Assembly (NCBI RefSeq): GCF_015277815.1
Contig: NZ_CP063813.1
Coordinates: 310,001 to 374,000, forward strand
Reading direction: 5' to 3'
DNA: 64,000 bases
Origin: Microbacterium atlanticum
GTDB taxonomy: Bacteria > Actinomycetota > Actinomycetes > Actinomycetales > Microbacteriaceae
The translations under genes and the position numbers were made by a program. Below are positions 55,217 to 64,000 of the stretch, piece after piece (positions within the stretch are counted from its first letter, which is position 1; the number at the start of each line of letters is the position of its first letter). The notes under the pieces are model-generated. The model made no database searches and was not told the origin of the DNA. It saw only the letters and a list, made by a program, of their open reading frames with translations.

Positions 55217-56263
55217 ATGACATCACCCCGCACCAGCATTACCCCCGGCCAGGTCTGGCTCGACACCTCCGGTGAGCGCATCCACACACACGGCGGTTCC
55301 GTCATCACCGTCGGCGACACCTTCTACTGGTACGGCGAGAACAAGGAGCGCTCAACCCCGGGGAGCGGCATCTGGCACTGGGGCGTCCGCGCCTACAGCT
55401 CCAAGGACCTCTACAACTGGCAGGACGAGGGGCTCATCATCCCCCCGGACCAAGACGACGAGGAATCGCCCCTTCACCCGCACCAGCTGCTGGACCGCCC
55501 CCACATCATCTACAACCAGCACACCGCGAAGTACGTGTGCTGGGTGAAGGTGATGACGAAAGGCTCCATCCAGCGCTCGACCGTGCTCACCGCCGACCAC
55601 ATCCTCGGTCCCTACACGATCGAGCGCACCTGGCTGCGACCGCTGGATATGAGCGCGGGCGACTTCGATCTCGTCGTCGACCCGGAGGACGGCAAGGCGT
55701 ATTACTACTTCGAGCGCGTCCACTCGGAGATGATCTGCGCAGACCTCACGACGGATTACACGGACGTGACCGGGTACTACTCCACCCACTTCCCGCAGCC
55801 GCAGCCTCCGTTCGTACGAGAGGCGCCGGCGTATTTCCGCCGGAACCGCAAGCACTACCTCCTCACCTCCGGAACGACGGGGTACTACCCCAACCCGTCC
55901 GAAGCGGCAGTCGCGGCCAGCTACCACGGTCCGTTCGAGGTACTCGGCGACCTGCACCCCACCGACGAGTCACGCACGTCCTTCCACTCGCAGATCTCGT
56001 CGGTCTTCAAACACCCCGGCAAGAAGGACCTCTACATCGCGATCGCCGACCGCTGGCTTCCCCGGTACCTGGATCACGGCGCGCGAGCCCATCAGGCCTT
56101 CGTCGACCACTTCGCGCCGGGCAAGGACGGCGACGAGCCGATGGAGGAGTTCGCCGACGTCGACACGACCATCGCGGACTACGTATGGCTGCCGATCCGG
56201 TTCGACGGTGACCGCCCGGTCATCGACTGGCATGACGAATGGAGAATCGAAGACTTCGACTGA
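55217..56263 (+). CDS. GH43-family glycoside hydrolase (galactanase-like subfamily)
   Basis: A 348-residue five-bladed beta-propeller enzyme without a signal peptide. The opening (WLDTSGERIHTHGGSVITVGDTFYWYGENK) has the HGG and YWYGE pattern of GH43 members such as subfamily 24 exo-beta-1,3-galactanases. Later blocks are DFDLVVDPEDGKAYYYFER and LTSGTTGYYPNPSEAA. Exact substrate is inferred, not shown. ATG at 55217, 28 bp after the GH78 stop; the frame from 55148 overlaps that gene. Confidence 0.8.
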   Translation: MTSPRTSITPGQVWLDTSGERIHTHGGSVITVGDTFYWYGENKERSTPGSGIWHWGVRAYSSKDLYNWQDEGLIIPPDQDDEESPLHPHQLLDRPHIIYNQHTAKYVCWVKVMTKGSIQRSTVLTADHILGPYTIERTWLRPLDMSAGDFDLVVDPEDGKAYYYFERVHSEMICADLTTDYTDVTGYYSTHFPQPQPPFVREAPAYFRRNRKHYLLTSGTTGYYPNPSEAAVAASYHGPFEVLGDLHPTDESRTSFHSQISSVFKHPGKKDLYIAIADRWLPRYLDHGARAHQAFVDHFAPGKDGDEPMEEFADVDTTIADYVWLPIRFDGDRPVIDWHDEWRIEDFD

Positions 56264-56270
56264 GCAGTGT

Positions 56271-56302
56271 CCGGCCCGGGCGCGTTGATGCGCCCGGGCC
56301 GG
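56271..56302 (+). terminator. Hairpin between GH43 and GH30 genes
   Basis: A perfect 13-bp stem (56271-56283 with 56290-56302) with 6-nt loop, starting 8 bp after the GH43 stop. It may end the LacI-controlled transcript, leaving GH30 to its own promoter. Confidence 0.75.
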
Positions 56303-56360
56303 TGACGTATGTGCGGACACCGCAACCACAGTGTGCCTCGATGAGCAAAGGAGCTTGTCC

Positions 56361-59258
56361 ATGTCCAGACCTGTCCAAGAGAACCGCCGCAAAGTCGCCG
56401 CCGTCGCCGTAGCCGGCCTGGTGGCACTGGCGATCCAGCCCCTCGCGGCTGCGCCGGCCGCCGCATCCACCGGGGCCGGCGGTGCCGTCTCCGTCACGTA
56501 CACCTCTTACAACGTCGACGAGGGCAGTCATCGGCTCTCGCCGCAACCCGACAAGACGCTCACCCCGATGAGCAACAGCTCGGCGATGACGATCAACGTC
56601 GACCCGTCCGTCTCGTATCAGTCCTACGAGGGGTGGGGTTCTTCGCTCGAGGATGCCACCATCTACCACCTGCAGCGGCTGAGCTCGACCAGCCGCGAGA
56701 GCGCGCTGCAAGCCCTCGTCAGCCGCGCCAACGGCAACAACATGAACCTGTGGCGCACCACCATCGGGTGCGCCGACTTCTGCCGCACCGCGAAGACGAC
56801 GGGATTCTGGACATACGCCGACAACAACGGCGTGGCCGACCCGACGCTCTCCTCCTTCTCCATCGCGAGAGACATCAGCGACGGCAAGATCGCCATTATG
56901 CAGCGCATGCGGCAGATCAACCCGGAACTCCGCTTCTATGCGTCGCTCTGGTCGCCGCCGGCGTGGATGAAGACCAACAACAGCATCACCGGTCCGGAAG
57001 GCTATTTCGGGCACTGCAAGACCGACGGCACCGAACCGCGTGTGCAGCACGGCAACACCGGTCCTCACCACACGGGGTCATCCAACGATTACTACCCGGT
57101 GCTCGCCGACTACTACGTCAAGTATGTGCAGGCCTACGCCGCGCAGGGCATCCCGATCTATGCGGTCACGCTGCAGAACGAACCCGACATCCAGATGCCG
57201 TATCCGACGACTTGCTTCACCCCCGGTCAGATGCAGGACTTCGCCAAGATCCTCAAGCAGAAGTTCACCGCTGCCGGGATCACGTCGAAGATCTGGGGGA
57301 TGGACGCCAACCTCACCGGCGACACTTTCAAGTACACCGACGCGCTCCTCGGCGACGCCGCCACCAACCCGGCCGTGGACGGCATCGCCTTCCACAACTA
57401 CGACAACACCACCATGTGGCAGCCCAACGCTGTCGCGGCGCAGTATCCGACGAAGACTCAGCACATGACGGAGATCACGCAGGGTGCGAACAAACTCATC
57501 GAGTTCTTCCGCGGCGGCGTGAGCAGCTACTCCGGGTGGGCGACGATGTTCGAGTACTCGATGTGCAACGCCGTCGACGACACCACGAACGACATCGTGC
57601 TGTGCAACGCCGGACCCAGCTGGTGGATGGACCGCAAGGTGAGCACGACCGACCCCGACGCCGACACCCCCTCCCTCATCTCTCCGAGAGCAGGCGACCC
57701 GACGCAGTACGACCTCAACGGCTGGTACTACATCTGGGGACAGTTCTCCCGCAGCATCCAACTCGGCGCCAAGCGCATCGACAGCACCGATCGGATGGGC
57801 ACCATCTCGAACGTCGCCTTCCAGAACCCGGACGGCACCGTGGTCATCGTCGTCGCCAACCGACCCGACGCCACCGGCCTGCCCGAGTCGAACCCGGCCC
57901 GCTTCAACACCACCCAGCTGAACACGGCGGCAGCTCCGATCCGGATCGCGACGCCCGACGGCGAGTTCACCGACACCATCCCGGGCGACACGATCGCCAC
58001 GTACGTGTACACCCCGACCACCGGCAATGCCATCAGCAAAGCCGGGTGGAGCGCGTCGGCGACGAACACATGGGACGCGTTCACCCCGGCTCAGGCCATC
58101 GACGGGAACCCGCGAACCCGCTGGATGTCGGGCGTCGACCAGAGCTCCGGTCAGTCGTTCACCCTCGATCTGGGCGCATCGCGCACCTTCGACCAGATCT
58201 CGCTAAACCAGATCGCCTTCCCCACCGACTCTCCGGGAAGCTACACGGTGCAGACCTCCCCAGACGGGACGACCTGGAGCGGCACGGTCTCCTACGGCAA
58301 CGGGACATCCTCGTTCACCAACATCTCCTTCGCACCGGCGACTGCGCGGTACATCCGGATCAACCTCACCGCAGCGGCCGGGAAGTGGTGGACCATCGGC
58401 GACGTCAGCGTCTACAACAGCCAGGCAGGGCTGCTGCCGAAGAACGCGGGGGCGGCCACGGCATCACTGACAGGAAGCGGCACGTCGGCGGCGGCGGCCT
58501 GGGACGGCACGGCGGGTACACGCTGGACAACCGGTGCCGCACAGGCGTCCGGGCAGTGGCTGCGCCTCGACCTGGGCGCGACCCGCACCTTCACGGCGCT
58601 CGAACTGGATGCAGGAGTGTGGTCAGGCGACTACCCGCGCGGCTACACCATCCACGTCTCAAACGACGGAGTCACCTGGGGAAGTGCGGTGGCCACCGGA
58701 AGCGGCACCTCCCACATCACCCATATCGCCACGGGCACCCGCAGCGCGCGGTACGTCCGCGTGCAGCTCACAGCAGCGTCCAGCACGAATTGGTGGAGCG
58801 TGGCCGAGGCGCGTGTCTACAACGGGGCACGGTCCACCACCACAGGCGTGACGTGGTCCTCGTTGTCTCACACCGGCTGGACGGCATCCGCGTCAGCAGC
58901 CTCCGCCTCGGCGGGGCTCGGCATCGACCAGTGGCTGGACTCCCGCTGGCAGTCCGGCCAAGCGCAGAGCAACAACGAGTGGTACGAGATCGACCTCGGT
59001 GCCGCCCGCACGTTCAAGGGCGTCCAGCTCATCCAGACCGGCGGCCCCGACAACGGGGGTGGCGACTACCCCCGCGGCTACGAGGTGTACACGTCCAACG
59101 ACAAAGTCACCTGGACGAAGGTCGCAGCGGGCGACGGGTACGGCGTCGTGAACGCACTGTTCGCGTCGCGGACGGCGCGGTACATCAGCATCCACAACAC
59201 GGGGACGGATGCCTCGCACTGGTGGTCCGTCGGAATGGTGAACGTCTTGACCGACTAG
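56361..59258 (+). CDS. Secreted GH30 glycoside hydrolase with three CBM32-like domains
   Basis: A 965-residue extracellular enzyme. A Sec signal (RRKVAAVAVAGLVALAIQPLAAAPAAAS) is followed by a GH30 barrel with YEGWGSSLEDATIYHL, acid/base Glu in QNEPD (about 272-273) and nucleophile Glu in MTEIT (about 370). Three F5/8C (CBM32-like) domains start near 556, 692 and 830, each with RW and a closing V-YN motif. It resembles galactan- or glucan-cleaving GH30 enzymes; the exact linkage is not certain. ATG at 56361 follows AAAGGAG. Confidence 0.88.
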   Translation: MSRPVQENRRKVAAVAVAGLVALAIQPLAAAPAAASTGAGGAVSVTYTSYNVDEGSHRLSPQPDKTLTPMSNSSAMTINVDPSVSYQSYEGWGSSLEDATIYHLQRLSSTSRESALQALVSRANGNNMNLWRTTIGCADFCRTAKTTGFWTYADNNGVADPTLSSFSIARDISDGKIAIMQRMRQINPELRFYASLWSPPAWMKTNNSITGPEGYFGHCKTDGTEPRVQHGNTGPHHTGSSNDYYPVLADYYVKYVQAYAAQGIPIYAVTLQNEPDIQMPYPTTCFTPGQMQDFAKILKQKFTAAGITSKIWGMDANLTGDTFKYTDALLGDAATNPAVDGIAFHNYDNTTMWQPNAVAAQYPTKTQHMTEITQGANKLIEFFRGGVSSYSGWATMFEYSMCNAVDDTTNDIVLCNAGPSWWMDRKVSTTDPDADTPSLISPRAGDPTQYDLNGWYYIWGQFSRSIQLGAKRIDSTDRMGTISNVAFQNPDGTVVIVVANRPDATGLPESNPARFNTTQLNTAAAPIRIATPDGEFTDTIPGDTIATYVYTPTTGNAISKAGWSASATNTWDAFTPAQAIDGNPRTRWMSGVDQSSGQSFTLDLGASRTFDQISLNQIAFPTDSPGSYTVQTSPDGTTWSGTVSYGNGTSSFTNISFAPATARYIRINLTAAAGKWWTIGDVSVYNSQAGLLPKNAGAATASLTGSGTSAAAAWDGTAGTRWTTGAAQASGQWLRLDLGATRTFTALELDAGVWSGDYPRGYTIHVSNDGVTWGSAVATGSGTSHITHIATGTRSARYVRVQLTAASSTNWWSVAEARVYNGARSTTTGVTWSSLSHTGWTASASAASASAGLGIDQWLDSRWQSGQAQSNNEWYEIDLGAARTFKGVQLIQTGGPDNGGGDYPRGYEVYTSNDKVTWTKVAAGDGYGVVNALFASRTARYISIHNTGTDASHWWSVGMVNVLTD

Positions 59259-59264
59259 CGACAG

Positions 59265-59298
59265 GAGGGCCGGCGTCCCTGATGGGATGCCGGCCCTC
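59265..59298. terminator. Bidirectional hairpin between GH30 and GH3 genes
   Basis: A 15-bp stem (59265-59279 with 59284-59298, one G-U pair) with loop TGAT lies between the convergent stops at 59258 and 59315. One arm holds GGGATGCC. Confidence 0.8.
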
Positions 59299-59314
59299 TC
59301 GTTGCGCTGGAACG

Positions 59315-61987
59315 TCAGCCCGCGGGGATGACGGTCTTGGTCGTGGCGCGGATATCGGAGGAGGAGCTGCCGATCTCGAGCGTCACCGAACCGGTGGCGG
59401 TGGTCCAGGCATCCGCTTCCGTATTCCAGTACTGGAACGCGTGCTCGTCGAGGACAACGGTCACTTCCGCCGACTGCTTCGAGTCGAGCGTCACGGATGC
59501 CCAGCCGGCCAGCTGCTTCTCCGGCGATGAGACGCCCGGCAGACTCCCGACGTACACCTGGACCTTCTCGGTGCCCGTCAGCTTGCCCTGGTTGCGCACG
59601 GTGACGGTGGCAGTCGTCCGGGTCTCGCCGTCGACAGTGGTGGTGCCGAGCGTGACCTTCTTGTCGTACTTGAACGAGGTGTACGACAGTCCGTGACCGA
59701 ACGAGAACAGCGGAGCCGCGTCGTTGGCAAGGTATGCCTTGTAGCCGACGTTCAGTCCCTCGTCGTAGCGCACCTCGGGCTCGACGACGGCGAGCGTGTC
59801 GAACTCGTTGGTGATGCCGGTGTCAGCAACCTGCGCCTCACTCGCCGGGAAGGTGATCGGCAGCTTGCCCGACGGGTTGGTCTCACCGAAGAGCACCGAA
59901 GCGACGGCGTCGCCCTGAGCCTGCCCGCCGTACCAGGCCTGCACGACACCTTCGACGTCGTTCAGCCACGGCATGAGCACCGCGCCGCTGGTGGCGAGCA
60001 CCACGATCGTGCGCTTGTTGGCCTTGGCGACGGCCGAGACCAGGGCGTCCTGGTTCTGGGGCAGGGTCAGGTCGCCGCGGTCGGCCGCCTCGCCCGTGTA
60101 GTCGCGGACCACCACAACAGCGACATCAGCAGCCGCGGCCGCGTCGACAGCTGCCTGCTGGCTCGCCGTCGTCGTGCCCTTCGGCGGCGTCCAGCCGAGG
60201 CGGACCATGGCGCCCGCCTGGTCGTTCAGACCGCCGTCGAACTGGTTGGGGGCGTCCGTGGCGTATTCCACCACGACGGGGTAGGACTGACCGGCTTTCA
60301 GGCTGAGCTTGGCCTGGTCGGTGCCGTACACGTCGTTGTCGCCCGTTGCCGGGGAGATGACCTGGGTGTCGCCGATGGTCAGCGACGCCTGACCGATCTG
60401 CGAGAGCCCGAAGGTGTACTCGCCGGTGGTCGGCGCGGTGATGGAGCCCGTCCAGCGTGCCGTGATGGGTCCGACGGCGAACAGCGCCGGGACGTTCTCG
60501 ACCTGGGAGGTGTTGATCATCGTGCCGGAGATCCCGGTGCGAAGGTTCACCTGCGAGTCGACGCGGTCGAGCGTCATGCCCATCGTGGTTGCCGTATATG
60601 AGACGTTCAGTCCGTCGCCCAGCTCTCCGCCCGACGGGGTGAGGACATCGGACGGCACAGGGGCGAGGCCGGTCAGAGTGTCGCCCAGGCTGACGGGGTC
60701 GCCGCCGGCCGTGTAGGTGACCTGCGCGTCGCCCGCGGCCGCCTCGATGCCATCGAGGATGGTGGTGAGGTCGGCCGGGTTCTGCACCGCTCCACTGCCG
60801 CCGCCGTCGATGTAGTGGTCCGCGTCGGCGCCGATGACGGCGATGGAGCCGACCTTCTTCCCGGCGTTCAGCGGGAGCGCCGACTTGTCGTTCTGCAGGA
60901 GGACGATGCCCTCCGTGGCGACCTTCTCGGCGACGGCGTCGTGCTCGGCGAGCACGTCCGCGGGCAGCGCGTCGGATGCGGGCTGGGGGAAGACATCCCA
61001 GTTCGCGGGCGGGTTGTCGATGGTGCCCTGCGAGAAGAGCGCGTAGAGAACGCGGCGAGTGGCGTCATCGACGCGCTCCTCGCTGACAGTGCCGTCGAGC
61101 ACGGCCTGCTTCAGGTTGCTCGCCGAAAACTCGATCCCGGGGCCGGCCACGTCGAGGCCGTTCTCGTAGTCCGCGAACGAGTGGGTGGCGTTGAAGTCGC
61201 TGGAGATGTAGCCCTTGAAGCCGAGGTCGTTCTTCAGGATGTCGTTCTGGAGAGTGCCGTTGCCGCACGAGTACTCGCCGTTGACCTTGTTGAAGGCGCA
61301 CATCACGGCGCCCGGGTCGGCGGCGATCACCGGCTCCCACGGGCGGGTGTAGACCTCGCGCAGCGTGCGCTCGTCCACGACCACGTTCACGTGCCCGCGA
61401 CGGGTCTCCTGATTGTTCAAGTTGTAGTGCTTGACGATGGAGTGGACCGGGTTGGACTCCTGGCCGACGACCTGGCCGGTCGCGATGGCGCCGTTGAGCA
61501 GCGGGTCCTCGCCGAAGGACTCCCACTGCCGGCCGTTGTACGGGCTGCGAACGAGGTCCATCGTCGGTCCGGCGATGCTGGTGTAGCCGGCGCGCCACGC
61601 CTCGTCACCCGACACGTCTCCGTAGGCCTCAGCAAGTTCGGGGTCCCAGGTCGAGGCGAGGGCGACTCCCGCGGGGAGCGCGGTGGTGTCGATGTCGGTC
61701 GCGGAGAGGCCGCAGCATCCGTCCTTGCCGCGGATGGCGGGAATCAGGCGCTCGGGCAGGCCCGCGCCGCCGGACTGGATGAGCATGGTGATCTTCTCAT
61801 CGAGGCTGAGCTCGGCGAGAAGGAGATCGGTGCGATCGTCAGCGGACAGCGACGGGTCCATCCAAGGCACCTCGTCGTTGGCCGCGGACGCGGGCGCGGC
61901 CGTCAGGCCGACGAGCAGCGAGGCCACCGCGAGCGCTGCTACGGTGGTCAGCCGTGCGCGCCGCGGGGGCGAAGAAGACATGGGCAT
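59315..61987 (-). CDS. Secreted GH3 beta-glycosidase with PA14 insertion
   Basis: An 890-residue extracellular enzyme with a Sec signal ending near APASA. The GH3 barrel has KHYNLNNQETRRGHVNVVVDERTLREVY and the nucleophile D264 in YISSDFNATHSF. A PA14 domain (about 500-610) is inserted into the second domain, and an Fn3-like domain ends the protein. PA14 restricts the active site in beta-glucosidases and similar enzymes. ATG at 61987 has GGAG 7 nt upstream; the frame to 62074 has no support. It lacks an anchor. Confidence 0.9.
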   Translation of the reverse strand: MPMSSSPPRRARLTTVAALAVASLLVGLTAAPASAANDEVPWMDPSLSADDRTDLLLAELSLDEKITMLIQSGGAGLPERLIPAIRGKDGCCGLSATDIDTTALPAGVALASTWDPELAEAYGDVSGDEAWRAGYTSIAGPTMDLVRSPYNGRQWESFGEDPLLNGAIATGQVVGQESNPVHSIVKHYNLNNQETRRGHVNVVVDERTLREVYTRPWEPVIAADPGAVMCAFNKVNGEYSCGNGTLQNDILKNDLGFKGYISSDFNATHSFADYENGLDVAGPGIEFSASNLKQAVLDGTVSEERVDDATRRVLYALFSQGTIDNPPANWDVFPQPASDALPADVLAEHDAVAEKVATEGIVLLQNDKSALPLNAGKKVGSIAVIGADADHYIDGGGSGAVQNPADLTTILDGIEAAAGDAQVTYTAGGDPVSLGDTLTGLAPVPSDVLTPSGGELGDGLNVSYTATTMGMTLDRVDSQVNLRTGISGTMINTSQVENVPALFAVGPITARWTGSITAPTTGEYTFGLSQIGQASLTIGDTQVISPATGDNDVYGTDQAKLSLKAGQSYPVVVEYATDAPNQFDGGLNDQAGAMVRLGWTPPKGTTTASQQAAVDAAAAADVAVVVVRDYTGEAADRGDLTLPQNQDALVSAVAKANKRTIVVLATSGAVLMPWLNDVEGVVQAWYGGQAQGDAVASVLFGETNPSGKLPITFPASEAQVADTGITNEFDTLAVVEPEVRYDEGLNVGYKAYLANDAAPLFSFGHGLSYTSFKYDKKVTLGTTTVDGETRTTATVTVRNQGKLTGTEKVQVYVGSLPGVSSPEKQLAGWASVTLDSKQSAEVTVVLDEHAFQYWNTEADAWTTATGSVTLEIGSSSSDIRATTKTVIPAG

Positions 61988-62011
61988 GCTGGGCTCCAAG
62001 TGGTTGGGGTG

Positions 62012-62044
62012 GGGAGAGGCATACGAGATCCATATGCCTCTCCC
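62012..62044. promoter_or_regulatory. Inverted repeat between GH3 and LysR genes (probable LysR site)
   Basis: A perfect 12-bp inverted repeat (62012-62023 with 62033-62044) with 9-nt spacer, centred in the 140-bp divergent promoter. It contains ATA-N9-TAT, which fits the T-N11-A core of LysR-type binding sites. Regulation of GH3 by the neighbouring LysR protein is inference. Confidence 0.6.
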
Positions 62045-62127
62045 ATGCAAACATTCGCAGCGACGACGGAACAAGGCGCAACCGGCTACCGGACATTAGA
62101 CTCGGCCTAAGGTGCGGGGAGGCGGGC

Positions 62128-63052
62128 ATGCCCGAGTTGCCGGTCAGGACCATCCGCTATGTCGTGGCACTCGCGGAGGAGAGGAACTTCGGCCGCGCCG
62201 CCGAGAAGCTCGGCATCGCGACCCCTTCGCTGAGCGTGCAGGTCTCCCGGCTCGAGGCGCTGCTGGGGGCGCCGCTGTTCCTCCGGGCGCAAGGGCGTGG
62301 AGCTCACCCGCCTCGGCGAAGAGTTTCTTGTCGCGTCCCGGGCTGTTCTGGACGCCGACGACGACATGCAATCGTGGTTGACCCGCACCATGGGAACCGG
62401 AGGCTCGATCCGGGTCGGGCTGGTTGCGGGCGGCATGTTCGATCTGGGCTCGCAGGTGCTGGCCACGCTCCGCGCCGAACGTCCCGACCTCGAGATCACG
62501 CTCGTCACCGTGCCGTTCGGTGGAGTGATACCGCACATCCTGAACGGCCAGGCAGACGTCGTGGTCACAGCCGCGCCCTTCACTTCCGCGCCCGATGCCG
62601 GCGTGCGAAGCGCTCACATCCGTGACTCGCGGCGTGTGCTCGTAGTGTCCCGGGAACATCCTCTCGCCAAACGGCCCGCGGTGGTGCTGTCTGATATCGC
62701 GAATGAGACGTTCGTGGTGCCGACCGGTGTCGACGCGGAGACCCTGGCGTGGTGGGTCATCGACCCGCGACCGGACGGGACGGTGCCCAAGCAGGTGGCT
62801 GTAGGACCGGACTTTGAGGGCATCCTCGCGGCCGTGGGCGCTGGCCTGGGTGTCAACATCACCGCCGCGGAAGCCCAGCTCGCGTACGACCGGGCCGATC
62901 TCCGATACATCCCCATCACCGATGCGCGCCCGAGCCAGATCGTCGCGGTGTTCGCTGCTGGGCGTCGGGACCCGCTGCTGCGGTCCTTCATCGCTGCTGC
63001 GCGCGCGTTCGGCGACCCGCCTCAGACCAGCGCGAGCAAGCGGCGGGCGTGA
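62128..63052 (+). pseudogene. LysR-family regulator with a frameshift near codon 57
   Basis: The first part (ATG 62128, ribosome site GGGGAGG) encodes the LysR helix-turn-helix: RYVVALAEERNFGRAAEKLGIATPSLSVQVSRLEALLGAPLF. At about 62292-62297 the frame is lost, and the rest (VELTRLGEEFLVASRAV to the end at 63052) continues one frame over. Removing one G from the GGG near 62293 would give RAQGVELTRLG, the family consensus, and a 307-residue normal-length protein. This is either a real inactivation or a sequencing error in the G run. The effector domain after the break is intact. Confidence 0.8.
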
Positions 63053-63069
63053 GGAATGGGGGGTACGCG

Positions 63070-63105
63070 AAGAGGGGGCGGATGCCGCAGCATCCGCCCC
63101 CTCTT
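63070..63105. terminator. Bidirectional hairpin between LysR and permease genes
   Basis: A perfect 16-bp stem (63070-63085 with 63090-63105) with loop CGCA, between the LysR stop at 63052 and the convergent permease stop at 63122, ending with a short T run. It carries GGATGC and GCATCC in its arms. Confidence 0.85.
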
Positions 63106-63121
63106 TCGGCTTACGGTTCGC

Positions 63122-63946
63122 TCAGCCCTTGACGGCTCCGCTGGTCATGCCGGCGACGATCTGCTTCTGGAAGAAGATGTACATGATCAGCGGCGGGATC
63201 GTGATCAGCAGGATGTTCGTGAACAGCAGGTTCCACTGCGTCGAGAACTGGCTCGAGAAGTTGTAGAGCGTCAGCTGCACGGTGGGCTCGCCCGGCAGGA
63301 AGTACAGCGGGTTCTGGAAGTCGTTGAAGACGAACACCGACTGCACCACGATGATCGTGACGATCACGCTCTTGAGCAGCGGGAATGCGACGGTGAAGAA
63401 GAGTCGCAGGGGTCCGGCGCCGTCGATCGTCGCCGCCTCGTCGAGTTCCCGCGGGATCGTCGAGATGAACGCCCGGAACATCAGCACGCAGAACGAGAGT
63501 CCGAACGCGACCTCGATGAGGATCAGTCCGGGCAGGTTGCCGAACAGCTCCAGACCCTGCAGCACCCAGATCGTCGGTACGACGGCCGGCGGGATGATCA
63601 GGCCGCTCAGCACCAGGAAGTTGATCAGCGGGTTGAGCTTGCTCGGCCGGCGCTGCAGCACCCACCCGACCATCGCCGAGAACACCACCATCAGCGTGAC
63701 GGACGCGACGGTGAGGATGGTCGAGTTGATGAACGCCCAGATGAGCATGAAGTCGCGAGCCGTGACCACCTCGACGAGGTTCTCGAAGAACGCGAACTGC
63801 TCGGGCCAGCTGAACTGGAGGAGGGATGCCTCCTGCTGCGGCTTCATCGCGGTCAGCAGGATGAAGCTGAACGGGACGATGAACACCACCAGGGCGACGA
63901 TGATGGCGATGACGCCGACGACGTTGCGGCGGACGGCGGCGATCAC
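63122..63946 (-). CDS. Sugar ABC transporter permease (MalG type), second system
   Basis: A 274-residue protein with six predicted membrane segments and EAA loop RELDEAATIDGAGPLRLFF. The start is GTG at 63946, whose GTGA overlaps the stop of the upstream permease. It belongs to a second carbohydrate importer that enters from the right and is convergent with the LysR gene. The substrate is unknown; nearness to the GH3 suggests a beta-linked oligosaccharide. Confidence 0.92.
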   Translation of the reverse strand: MIAAVRRNVVGVIAIIVALVVFIVPFSFILLTAMKPQQEASLLQFSWPEQFAFFENLVEVVTARDFMLIWAFINSTILTVASVTLMVVFSAMVGWVLQRRPSKLNPLINFLVLSGLIIPPAVVPTIWVLQGLELFGNLPGLILIEVAFGLSFCVLMFRAFISTIPRELDEAATIDGAGPLRLFFTVAFPLLKSVIVTIIVVQSVFVFNDFQNPLYFLPGEPTVQLTLYNFSSQFSTQWNLLFTNILLITIPPLIMYIFFQKQIVAGMTSGAVKG

Positions 63947-64000
63947 TGCTCGACCTGCTTCCGGTTGAGGGCCCAGAAGATGGGCACGATGACGGCCGTC
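63943..64000 (-). CDS. C-terminal end of a sugar ABC permease (MalF type), truncated by the window
   Basis: Eighteen codons remain: the frame reads TAVIVPIFWALNRKQVEQ and stops at 63943-63945. A hydrophobic helix and a short charged tail are what a MalF-type partner would show, and it overlaps the start of the MalG-type gene by 4 bp. The rest lies right of the window. Confidence 0.75.
   Translation of the reverse strand, partial: TAVIVPIFWALNRKQVEQ

Overview
The window is high-GC DNA with the look of an actinobacterium of the Microbacteriaceae, most likely Microbacterium or a close relative. The basis is GC near two thirds in core genes such as clpC, many GTG starts, Tat and Sec signals, CWB2 wall-binding repeats, and very frequent use of the heptamers GGATGCC/GGCATCC, which is typical of that family. 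No database search was possible, so product names rest on motifs and remembered families.

Region 1 (1-19325) is a surface-polysaccharide locus. It has about ten glycosyltransferases (GT2, GT4, GT-C, one GT4-GT2 fusion), a hexapeptide-repeat acetyltransferase, a membrane acyltransferase-like protein, a low-molecular-weight tyrosine phosphatase, and a Wzm/Wzt-type ABC exporter. The exporter ATPase (5675-6883) and permease (9941-10759) are separated by an unusual three-gene module (7091-9923): a Cys-rich Tat-exported protein, a MauE-thioredoxin fusion and an HPrK-like kinase fused to a PqqD-like domain. This module is the best candidate here for an undescribed system.

Region 2 (19465-34211) holds a repeat-containing lipoprotein, an XRE/DUF2975 pair with a clear operator, clpC, and a 2468-residue wall-anchored protein with six cupredoxin-like segments and multicopper-oxidase motifs, divergent from a Met-rich membrane protein. 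An N-acetylglutamate synthase-like GNAT and small conserved genes around an SOS-like box follow.

Region 3 (34293-47730) starts with a gamma-glutamylation cassette: permease, glutamine-synthetase-like ligase, gamma-glutamyl hydrolase, aldehyde dehydrogenase, SDR and GntR. It fits ethanolamine use better than putrescine use. Next come an SseB-like protein, radA, L-lactate dehydrogenase, an MFS pump, a class II amidotransferase, a LysE exporter and tRNA-Ser(CGA). The tRNA is followed by 420 bp without genes that may be an old integration site.

Region 4 (48152-64000) is a glycan-use locus. A LacI regulator faces an ABC importer (binding protein and two permeases, no ATPase) followed by GH78, GH43 and a secreted GH30 with three CBM32-like domains. 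A convergent secreted GH3 is divergent from a frameshifted LysR regulator, and a second sugar ABC permease pair runs off the right edge. The enzyme set suggests plant arabinogalactan or a related side-chain-rich glycan. Many gene ends in regions 2-4 carry perfect or near-perfect hairpins whose arms often contain GGATGC/GCATCC.
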